From: Arthrobacter sp. Soil736
GTDB lineage: Bacteria > Actinomycetota > Actinomycetes > Actinomycetales > Micrococcaceae
Length of the DNA: 64,000 nt
Direction: 5' to 3'
Assembly: GCF_001428005.1 (NCBI RefSeq)
Contig: NZ_LMSB01000012.1
Span: 137,628-201,627, forward strand
Shown here in pieces: positions 43,422-50,445 of the stretch. The position numbers and the translations under genes are program-made. The first letter of the stretch is position 1; every line of letters begins with the position of its first letter. The notes under the pieces are model-generated. The model saw nothing but the letters and a program-made list of their open reading frames with translations. It searched no databases and was not told where the DNA came from.

Positions 43422-45818
43422 CTAGCCCGGCGGCGTCCAGACCCACTCACGGATCTCGGGAAGGTCCTCAAAGTGCTCGCGGATGTACTCGGCATGGGCG
43501 TCCAGCTGCCGGTTGCAGTGGTCCGTGAGCGCTTCTGCGCCGGGAAGCTGCCGCGGCATCCGCCGGAGCGCCTCCACGGCCAGGTGGTAGCGGCTCATGC
43601 GGTTGACCACCACCATGTCGAACGGCGTGGTGGTGGTTCCCTGCTGGCTGTACCCGCGGACGTGGAAGCGTTCCGGGTTCGGACGGCCGTGCAGCAGCTG
43701 GTGGAACGAGCGGGCGTAGCCGTGCCAGGCCACAATCACATCGCAGCTGTCCGTGAACAGCGAACTGAACGTCCCGTCGTCGAGACCGTGCGGGTGGGTG
43801 TCCCTGGGCGGAAGGACCATGGCGTCCATGACGTTGACCACGCGCACCCGGGCGTCGGGGACGTGGCGCTGAACGAGCCACGCGGCCGCCAGCGTCTCCT
43901 CGGTGGGGATGTCCCCGGCACAGGCGAGGACGATGTCCGGGTCGGCGGTGTCGCCCGGGTCCTCATTCCCGGCCCAGGCCCAGCGGGATGCCCCGGCGTC
44001 GGCATGGGCACGTGCTTCCTCGAGGGTGAGGTACTGGGGGTGGGGCTGCTTGTCCACCACCACGAGGTTGACGTAGTCCGTGCTGAGCAGGACGTGCTCC
44101 GCCGCAACCAGCAGAGTGTTGGTATCCGGCGGGAGGTAGATCCTGGTCACTTCACCCGACAGGGAAAGCACGGTGTCGATCAGGCCCGGACCTTGATGGC
44201 TGAACCCGTTGTGGTCATTTCGCCAGCACGTGGACGTCAGAAGGATGTTCAGGCTCGGAACAGGTGAGCGCCATTCGAGTTCGCGGGCGTGCTGCAGCCA
44301 CTTGGCGTGCTGGACGGTCATGGATGCGCTGACCATTGCGAACGCCTCGTAGCTGGCGAAGAACCCGTGCCTTCCGGTCAGCAGGTAGCCTTCCAGCCAC
44401 CCCTGGCACAGGTGCTCGGAGAGTACCTCCATGACCCGGCCGTCTGCCGAGACATGATCATCCGCGGCGTCACTGCCGCGGGGCGGGAGGAGGAGGCACC
44501 GGTCGGTGGCCTCGAACACGGCGCCCAGCCGGTTGCTGTTGGTCTCGTCGGGGCAGAAGAGCCGGAACCGGGGGTTGTCCTCCGTGTTGCGGTAAAGGTC
44601 CCGGAACAGTTCGCCCAGGGGTTTGGTGGTCTCGCTGCTGGTGGAGCCGCGTTCGCCGGGGTGGGCGGCATACCGCCCGAGGTCGGGGATCACGAGCGGG
44701 ACGGACGGCTGGCCGTTGGCCGGGGGCACTGCTCCCATCCGCAGCCGGCCCTCCGGCGCGAGGGCTGCCAGTTCGGGCACGAGCCGGCCGCCGTCGTCGA
44801 AAAGGGTTTCCGGCTTATAGGAACGCATCCACTGTTCAAGCAGGGCCAGGTGCTCCGGATTGTCCTTGACGCCGGAGAGGGGCACCTGGTGGGAGCGGAA
44901 GGTTCCCTCGACCGGGTTGCCGTCCACGGATTCCGGACCGGTCCACCCCTTCGGTGTCCGCAGGATGATGGCGGGCCAGCGGACAGCGTCCGCGGTGCCG
45001 CCGCTGCGGGCCTGCTCCCGGATTCCCCGGATGGCGGCATACGCGCCGTCCACGGCCGAGGCCATCGCCCGGTGGACGGGACCGGGCCGGTCCCCGGAAA
45101 CCGTTACCGGGTCCCAGCCGTGCGCGCGCAGCAGGGCTTCCACGTCGTCGTCGGAGCGGCGGCCGAGCACTGTGGGTCCTGAGATCTTGTGTCCGTTGAG
45201 GTGCAGAATCGGCAGGACGGCGCCGTCCCGTGCCGGGTTGAGGAAGAACGGCGCCCCCCAGGATGCTGCGAGCGGCCCGGTTTCCGCCTCGCCGTCCCCA
45301 ATCACGCAGGCGGCGATCAGCCCGGGGTTGTCCATGACCGCCCCGGTGGCGTGCATGAGCGAATAACCCAGCTCGCCGCCTTCATGGATGGAGCCCGGGG
45401 TGGCAGGCCCCACATGGCTGCCCACGCCGCCGGGAGTCGAAAATTGCCGCGCCAGCCGCCTCAGGCCGGCAACGTTCTGCCCGACGTCCGGGTAGATCTC
45501 GGAGTAGGTGCCTTCGAGGTAGACGTTCGCCACCACGGACGGGCCGCCGTGTCCCGGGCCCGCGACGAACAGGACCTCCGCGGACGTCCTCCTGATCAGC
45601 CGGTTGAGGTGCACGTACACGAGGGACAGGCCCGGCCCGGTTCCCCAGTGCCCCAGCAGCCTCGGCTTGATGTGGCCCGGCTCCAGCGGCTCCCTGAGCA
45701 GCGGGTTCTCCTGGAGGTAGATCTGGGCCACGGTCAGGTAGTTCGCCGCAGCCCAGTACCGGTTCAGCAGCTCAAGGTCTTCGGCGGAGATTGCCTGGCC
45801 TGCCTCGGTGTTGCCCAT
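43422..45818 (-). CDS. xfp: Phosphoketolase (xylulose-5-phosphate/fructose-6-phosphate)
   Basis: Thiamine-diphosphate enzyme cleaving xylulose-5-P (or fructose-6-P) with phosphate to acetyl-phosphate and an aldose phosphate. 798 residues, the family length. Signatures include GHWGTGPG near residue 57, GDGEAETGPLAASW (ThDP site), SHQGPG and YLPPDTNTLL. I place the start at ATG 45818 (MGNTEAGQ) with GAGAGG eight bases upstream. No acetate kinase is adjacent. Divergent from a universal stress protein across about 240 bases with a strong palindrome, suggesting joint control under stress or oxygen limitation. Confidence 0.93.
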   Translation of the reverse strand: MGNTEAGQAISAEDLELLNRYWAAANYLTVAQIYLQENPLLREPLEPGHIKPRLLGHWGTGPGLSLVYVHLNRLIRRTSAEVLFVAGPGHGGPSVVANVYLEGTYSEIYPDVGQNVAGLRRLARQFSTPGGVGSHVGPATPGSIHEGGELGYSLMHATGAVMDNPGLIAACVIGDGEAETGPLAASWGAPFFLNPARDGAVLPILHLNGHKISGPTVLGRRSDDDVEALLRAHGWDPVTVSGDRPGPVHRAMASAVDGAYAAIRGIREQARSGGTADAVRWPAIILRTPKGWTGPESVDGNPVEGTFRSHQVPLSGVKDNPEHLALLEQWMRSYKPETLFDDGGRLVPELAALAPEGRLRMGAVPPANGQPSVPLVIPDLGRYAAHPGERGSTSSETTKPLGELFRDLYRNTEDNPRFRLFCPDETNSNRLGAVFEATDRCLLLPPRGSDAADDHVSADGRVMEVLSEHLCQGWLEGYLLTGRHGFFASYEAFAMVSASMTVQHAKWLQHARELEWRSPVPSLNILLTSTCWRNDHNGFSHQGPGLIDTVLSLSGEVTRIYLPPDTNTLLVAAEHVLLSTDYVNLVVVDKQPHPQYLTLEEARAHADAGASRWAWAGNEDPGDTADPDIVLACAGDIPTEETLAAAWLVQRHVPDARVRVVNVMDAMVLPPRDTHPHGLDDGTFSSLFTDSCDVIVAWHGYARSFHQLLHGRPNPERFHVRGYSQQGTTTTPFDMVVVNRMSRYHLAVEALRRMPRQLPGAEALTDHCNRQLDAHAEYIREHFEDLPEIREWVWTPPG

Positions 45819-45927
45819 GCAAGTGCCTCTCGTCGGTACTGCTACAGCGCTGACGGGCACAGTCTACTCGGGAGGAAATGGGCGCGATCCCGGAATCCGC
45901 ACGGTGGTTGAAAGGCGTCGGAGCCCG

Positions 45928-45948
45928 GGGCGTAAGGCCCTTACGCCC
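45928..45948. promoter_or_regulatory. Perfect 10-base-arm palindrome between xfp and usp
   Basis: GGGCGTAAGG-C-CCTTACGCCC is a 21-base palindrome with perfect arms, about 110 bases from each of the two divergent start codons. It could be an operator for a dimeric regulator or a hairpin. It does not match the DosR box well. Function unproven. Confidence 0.5.
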
Positions 45949-46010
45949 GCAGCGTCCTGCGGAGGAGAATGAAGGTATCAGCGGTCTTTCGGCCTGCTGG
46001 TCACGGGGCT

Positions 46011-46046
46011 GTGCGATGAAGCAAAGCAGTGCGATGGAGCAGAGCA
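46011..46046 (+). repeat. 18-base tandem duplication upstream of usp
   Basis: Two adjacent 18-base copies, 46011-46028 and 46029-46046, start GTGCGATG and differ at two positions (A to G each). They encode a repeat inside a short frame from ATG 46016 (MKQSSAMEQSRFPK) whose TGA overlaps the usp ATG as ATGA. May be a coupled leader or chance. Confidence 0.5.
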
Positions 46047-46056
46047 GGTTTCCGAA

Positions 46057-46926
46057 ATGAACAAACCAATCGTCGTCGGCGTCAACGGGTCGGCCGGCAG
46101 TGAGGCCGCAATGGCGTGGTCCCTCAACCGTGCAGCCCGGCTCAAGCTTCCCGTCATCGCCATGCATGCCGTGGATGACCGGCGGATAGCGCTGGAATTC
46201 CAGTACCACGAGGTGATCAAGGAATCTGCCCTGCAGCTCCTGCGGCAGGTGCAGCAGGACGCCGCCAGTCAGGCACCCGGCGTCGACGTCGAGATCCAGC
46301 TGCGGCATGGCGGCACCGCGTTGGCGCTGAAGGAGATGTCCAGGGACGCGTCCATGCTGGTCATCGGATCACACGACAGGTACTGGGCCGACGGCGGGCC
46401 CATGACCGACCGGGCGCTGCAGATTGTCACCGCCTCGGACAGCCCCGTGGCGGTCATTCCGCACGCCCCGGTGGCGGAACGGCGGGGAGTTGTTGTGGGC
46501 GTGGACGGCTCTGAGGAGTCGAGCCAGGCCGTTGCGCTTGCTGCCGCCGAGGCAGACCGCGAAGGGGACGAACTGACAGCGGTGCTGGCCTTCCGGCACC
46601 CCGCCAGATGGGTCCAGCGGGGACTGCCGGCCAGCAAACTGGCCGAGGTCATGGAAGAGGAAGAGAAGGTTGTTCTGGCCGAAAGCGTGGCCGGGCTGGG
46701 GGACAGGTACCCGGACCTCGTGGTGCACCAGCGGCTCGAAAGTGACACGGACCCGGCCAAGGCGCTCGTTGAGATCGCGGCGGATGCCCGGATGTTGGTG
46801 ATCGGCAGCCGGGGACGGGGCGGCTTCAGCAGGCTCATGCTCGGCTCGACGGCGCACGCGGTCCTGACCCGCGTGCCGTGCCCCACGGTCGTCACCAGAG
46901 TGCGTAAGGTCCACCACGAGGAGTAG
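46057..46926 (+). CDS. Tandem-domain universal stress protein
   Basis: 289 residues made of two UspA domains (about 1-140 and 143-283). The second has the full ATP-binding motif, GSRGRGGFSRLMLGSTA (G-2x-G-9x-G-S/T). The first lacks it (GSHDRYWADGG...), so probably only the second binds ATP. Related actinobacterial proteins are induced on hypoxia or stationary phase. Divergent from phosphoketolase with a shared palindrome, so a common stress response is plausible. Weak ribosome site (GCAGG), possibly helped by a coupled short leader frame. Confidence 0.88.
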   Translation: MNKPIVVGVNGSAGSEAAMAWSLNRAARLKLPVIAMHAVDDRRIALEFQYHEVIKESALQLLRQVQQDAASQAPGVDVEIQLRHGGTALALKEMSRDASMLVIGSHDRYWADGGPMTDRALQIVTASDSPVAVIPHAPVAERRGVVVGVDGSEESSQAVALAAAEADREGDELTAVLAFRHPARWVQRGLPASKLAEVMEEEEKVVLAESVAGLGDRYPDLVVHQRLESDTDPAKALVEIAADARMLVIGSRGRGGFSRLMLGSTAHAVLTRVPCPTVVTRVRKVHHEE

Positions 46927-47095
46927 CGGACTGCCGTACGGCAGCAATGCGTAGCCGCCTCAACGGGGAGGTGGTTCGTGTTGCTGCCTGCCGCGTGAAC
47001 CTGCCGCCTAAGTGAAGGCGGCCCCTTGCCTGTCCGGACACCCGTTCCGTAGCGTGGGCCGCAGAATCGTAGTGTGGGCTTCCGGAGGGAACGCC

Positions 47096-47602
47096 GTGGG
47101 AAATGTCTCACTGTATCTGGACGTGGACGGCGTGGTGTGTCCTTTCGGCGCGACCGGCGGAACGCCGTGGGGCACCGCCTGGCGGTACGCGTACGCCGGA
47201 ATGCTCGAGGTGGCGTACGCGGTGGAGCTGGTGGAGGACCTGAACCGGCTGGTACCGGTGCCTGGTCTGAGATGCGTGTGGCTGACCAGCTGGGAGGAGC
47301 TGGCCCCGGCCATCCTCTGCCCGGCCACGGGACTCAACGGCAGCCGGTGGCCCGTGCTCACCGCGGACGGCGCGGGAAGCGGCGCGGAGTGGTGGAAGCT
47401 GGAAGCCATCCAGGCCGACGTGAGCATAACCGGTCCTGAGCGGATCATCTGGGTGGACGACCAGCTCGCCTACGAGGGCCGGGCCCAGGCCTGGGCGCGG
47501 ATTCTGGGAGCGCGGGCCCTGCTGGTGTCACCCGACCCGCGGACCGGCCTGTCGCCGCAGGAGCTCGAGGCCATCCGGATCTTCGCCCAAGGTCCGCCGT
47601 GA
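47096..47602 (+). CDS. HAD-like hydrolase domain protein
   Basis: 168 residues. The N-terminal motif LYLDVDGVV holds the HAD nucleophile pair DxD. The later WVDDQ segment resembles the acidic motif IV, and LTSWE fits the Ser/Thr motif II. It resembles small HAD proteins linked to RNA repair or of unknown use. GTG start at 47096 with GGAGGG seven bases upstream. Monocistronic between usp and pit. Confidence 0.7.
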   Translation: MGNVSLYLDVDGVVCPFGATGGTPWGTAWRYAYAGMLEVAYAVELVEDLNRLVPVPGLRCVWLTSWEELAPAILCPATGLNGSRWPVLTADGAGSGAEWWKLEAIQADVSITGPERIIWVDDQLAYEGRAQAWARILGARALLVSPDPRTGLSPQELEAIRIFAQGPP

Positions 47603-47659
47603 CAACACCCGCGCCGGATCCCGCCGGGCTGAGCCCGCAACCAGGTTGAGTGCGCAGGT

Positions 47660-47687
47660 TTGACCTCATGGCCAAGGCGCGTACGAT
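47660..47687 (+). promoter_or_regulatory. Candidate promoter of the phosphate transporter
   Basis: TTGACC (47660-47665), a 16-base spacer and TACGAT (47682-47687) lie about 125 bases before the pit GTG. The intervening leader includes GTTCACC-GGAA-GTTAATA on the minus strand (47749-47732), which weakly recalls the direct repeats of a PHO box. Confidence 0.4.
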
Positions 47688-47810
47688 CTATAGGGTTTCA
47701 AGCCCGTTCTGCAGCTTTGCAACTCCCGCCGTATTAACTTCCGGTGAACTATGCTGTGCAGGCAGGGGAAGTGGAACCGCTGAACGTCGACTCTGCAGAT
47801 TGGGCAACAG

Positions 47811-49028
47811 GTGGATATCACCTTCATGGTGGCGCTGGTCATTGCGCTGGCATTATTTTTCGACTTCACGAACGGTTTTCATGACACCGCGAATGCGATG
47901 GCCACGCCCATCGCCACGGGTGCCATCAAGCCGAAGACTGCAGTTACCCTGGCGGCGATCCTGAACCTCGTGGGAGCGTTCCTGTCCACAGAAGTGGCCA
48001 AAACGGTTTCCGGCGGCATCATCCGCGAAGGCTCCGACGGCGTCCAGATAACACCGGACATCATCTTTGCCGGCCTCATGGGCGCCATTCTGTGGAACAT
48101 GATCACCTGGCTCAAGGGGCTGCCCTCAAGTTCGTCGCACGCACTCTTCGGTGGACTCATCGGGGCCGCAATCGCGGGCATTGGGTTCAACTCCGTGAAT
48201 CTGGAGACCCTCCTCCAGAAAGTCATCCTTCCGGCAGTGTTTGCCCCGCTCATCGCCGGGATCGTTGCCTACGTCTGCACGCGCCTGGCCTATGCCCTGA
48301 CCTCGCGGCATGATCCGGAGACCGGCAGCAAGCTCACCCAGAAGCGCGGGGGCTTCCGCACCGGCCAGATCTTCACTTCCAGCCTCGTGGCCCTCGCTCA
48401 CGGAACCAATGACGCGCAGAAGACCATGGGCATCATCACGCTGGTCCTCATTGCGGCCGGCAGCCAGCGTCCCGGCTCGGGTCCGCAGATCTGGGTCATC
48501 GCCTCCTGCGCCTTGGCCATAGCCGTGGGCACGTATGCCGGCGGCTGGCGCATCATCCGGACAATGGGGGCAGGGCTGACCGAGGTGAAGCCCGCGCAGG
48601 GCTTCGCAGCGGAGACCAGCACGGCGTCCGCCATCCTTGCTTCGTCACATCTGGGCTTCGCGCTGTCCACCACGCAGGTGGCCTCCGGGTCCGTCATCGG
48701 ATCGGGGATGGGCCGCAAAGGCACGTCCGTCCGCTGGGGCATGGTCGGGAAGATCGCCCTCGGCTGGCTCTTCACCCTGCCCGCCGCCGGCATCGTGGGC
48801 GCCCTGACTGCGCTGCTCGTCAAGACCGGTGTTGTGGGCGTGGTCATCGCCGCCGTTGCGGGCACAGGCGCCGTGCTCTACATGTTCCTGGTTTCCCGCA
48901 AGTCCCAGGTCGGCCACCACAACGCCGTTGAAGTCGAGGAAGCCGGGCAGGCCGTCCGCTTCGCGAAAAAGAAGGCCCTCGCCAGGGCGCGCGCCAAGGC
49001 AAACGAGTCAAAGGATACACAGCGATGA
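47811..49028 (+). CDS. pit: Inorganic phosphate transporter, PiT family
   Basis: 405-residue low-affinity phosphate/cation symporter. The duplicated family motifs are FDFTNGFHDTANAMATPIA (residues 17-35) and LAHGTNDAQKTMG (about 197-209). About ten hydrophobic segments are present, with a basic, Ala-rich C-terminal tail. The GTG start lacks a strong ribosome site. Its TGA overlaps the next small membrane-protein gene as ATGA. No PhoU-like gene (a frequent partner elsewhere) is present. Confidence 0.92.
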   Translation: MDITFMVALVIALALFFDFTNGFHDTANAMATPIATGAIKPKTAVTLAAILNLVGAFLSTEVAKTVSGGIIREGSDGVQITPDIIFAGLMGAILWNMITWLKGLPSSSSHALFGGLIGAAIAGIGFNSVNLETLLQKVILPAVFAPLIAGIVAYVCTRLAYALTSRHDPETGSKLTQKRGGFRTGQIFTSSLVALAHGTNDAQKTMGIITLVLIAAGSQRPGSGPQIWVIASCALAIAVGTYAGGWRIIRTMGAGLTEVKPAQGFAAETSTASAILASSHLGFALSTTQVASGSVIGSGMGRKGTSVRWGMVGKIALGWLFTLPAAGIVGALTALLVKTGVVGVVIAAVAGTGAVLYMFLVSRKSQVGHHNAVEVEEAGQAVRFAKKKALARARAKANESKDTQR

Positions 49029-49246
49029 AGTGGTTGGAACTCCTCACCGTAGGCGGAGCCACGCTGGTTTCCGCAGTGACGGTAGTGGTCCTCTATTCCC
49101 TCGGCGTACGCCTCACCGCCATTGCCGGCGACCAGCGGACCACGGCGCCCGGCTGGCTCCGCTCGCTGGCCTACACGTGCTTCGCCGTGTGCAGCCTCGC
49201 AGTGCTGTTCGGGCTCTACCTGATCATCCCGTACTTCAGCGGCTGA
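49025..49246 (+). CDS. Small two-helix membrane protein co-translated with pit
   Basis: 73 residues with two hydrophobic helices (about 7-30 and 47-70) and a short polar loop between them. It overlaps pit by four bases (ATGA), so it is almost certainly coexpressed and may assist the transporter. No recognised domain. Confidence 0.75.
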   Translation: MKWLELLTVGGATLVSAVTVVVLYSLGVRLTAIAGDQRTTAPGWLRSLAYTCFAVCSLAVLFGLYLIIPYFSG

Positions 49247-49318
49247 CCGGCCCCGGCCGGGGTGCGAACGCCGGGAACAACGCTGGGAACGCGGAACCGG
49301 AATCGCTAGGCTTGGGCC

Positions 49319-49885
49319 ATGTCCAGTGTCCAGTATTACGTTGCGTCCTCCCTCGACGGCTTCATCGCCACCCCGGATGACGATCTTGCGTGGCTGCTGC
49401 AGTTCGACGGCTTCGAAGGCGGCAAGGAAAGCTACGAAGCCTTCATGTCCGGCATCGGCTGCATCGCCATGGGCGGGACCACATACCAGTGGCTCATGGA
49501 CCACGAACCCGATAACTGGCCCTACCCCGGTACGCCCTGCTGGATCTTCACGCACCATGAGTTCGCTGCTCCGCCCGGCGCCGACATCGCGTTCGTGCGC
49601 GGCGACGTCAGCGAATTCATCGATGACCTCAGGAAGGACGCCGCCGGCAAGAACATCTGGGTGGTGGGCGGCGGCGACCTTGCCGCCCAGTTCGCCGGCG
49701 CCGGGCTCCTGGATGAACTGATCGTCTCGGTCATCCCCGTGGTGCTCGGTGACGGGAAGCGGTTGCTTCCCCTGAAAGGCCCGACGCCGCCGCTTGAGCT
49801 GGTGGAATCGCGCACCCAGGGGCGGGGGATCGTGGAGCTCCGGTACCGTTTCGGCCCCGTCCCAGGCAACGCCGTCCCAGGCTAA
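49319..49885 (+). CDS. Dihydrofolate reductase/RibD C-terminal family protein
   Basis: 188 residues of the RibD_C/DHFR-like fold: YYVASSLDGFIATPDDD opens strand 1, GGTTYQWL follows, and WVVGGGDLAAQFAGAGLLDE carries the NADPH-binding glycines. These proteins are usually uncharacterised reductases, distinct from essential DHFR. TAGGCT lies six bases before the ATG and no ribosome site exists, so the mRNA is probably leaderless. The 3' end carries three near-copies of CCGTCCCAG. Confidence 0.82.
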   Translation: MSSVQYYVASSLDGFIATPDDDLAWLLQFDGFEGGKESYEAFMSGIGCIAMGGTTYQWLMDHEPDNWPYPGTPCWIFTHHEFAAPPGADIAFVRGDVSEFIDDLRKDAAGKNIWVVGGGDLAAQFAGAGLLDELIVSVIPVVLGDGKRLLPLKGPTPPLELVESRTQGRGIVELRYRFGPVPGNAVPG

Positions 49886-49900
49886 ACGCCGTCCCAGCTA

Positions 49901-49938
49901 AGCCGGGGCCTGGCCGGGACGGGGTTTCCGCCCCGGCT
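49901..49938. terminator. Hairpin between convergent genes
   Basis: Arms AGCCGGGGC (49901-49909) and GCCCCGGCT (49930-49938) pair perfectly across a 20-base loop in the 58-base gap between two convergent genes. No T-run; probably a shared weak terminator. Confidence 0.45.
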
Positions 49939-49943
49939 AGCCC

Positions 49944-50426
49944 CTACGCGCTGATGTCCCGGATGAGGTTGGTGATGCGGGCCGTCGACAGCCGGCGGCC
50001 CTGCTCGTCGGTGATGACGATCTCGTGCGTGGCGAGCGTGCGCCCCAGATGAATGGCCGTGCAGGTCCCGGTCACGGTGCCGGCCGCGATGGCCCGATGG
50101 TGGGTCGCGCCAACCTCGATGCCGAGTGCCTGGCGCCCGGGTCCGGCATGCATTCCGGCCGCAAACGAGCCCAGCGTTTCCGCGAGCACCACGTGCGCAC
50201 CGCCGTGAAGGATTCCTGCCACCTGGGTGTTCCCTTCCACCGGCATGGTGGCCACCGTCCGCTCGGGGCTCATTTCCAGGAACCGGATCCCCATCTTCAC
50301 CACCAGGGCGCCGACGCCGAACTCGCCGAGCCAATCATGGAGGTGTTCGGGGATCCCGGCGTCGACCAGCTCATCCTTGAACCGCGCCTCGTCGGCGGAC
50401 CGGGCGGGCGTGAAATTGTCCATCAT
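49944..50426 (-). CDS. Hotdog-fold thioesterase (PaaI/4HBT family)
   Basis: 160 residues. The hotdog signature VAGILHGGAHVVLAETLGS contains the HGG motif with the catalytic acidic residue (Glu) on the following helix. Related proteins hydrolyse aromatic or acyl-CoA thioesters. Tandem ATGs at 50426 and 50423. It is divergent from polA with only 19 bases between start codons. Confidence 0.85.
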   Translation of the reverse strand: MMDNFTPARSADEARFKDELVDAGIPEHLHDWLGEFGVGALVVKMGIRFLEMSPERTVATMPVEGNTQVAGILHGGAHVVLAETLGSFAAGMHAGPGRQALGIEVGATHHRAIAAGTVTGTCTAIHLGRTLATHEIVITDEQGRRLSTARITNLIRDISA

Positions 50427-50432
50427 GCCAAC

Positions 50433-50445
50433 TAGGCTGGCACCT
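50433..50445 (+). promoter_or_regulatory. Leaderless promoter of polA
   Basis: TAGGCT (50433-50438) is seven bases before the GTG, with GTGAAA (50410-50415) as -35 inside the divergent thioesterase gene. No ribosome site is present between -10 and start. Confidence 0.5.

Noticed and set aside
45928..45948. DosR dormancy box
   Set aside because: The palindrome lacks the GGGAC...GTCCC pattern; kept only as an unassigned palindrome.
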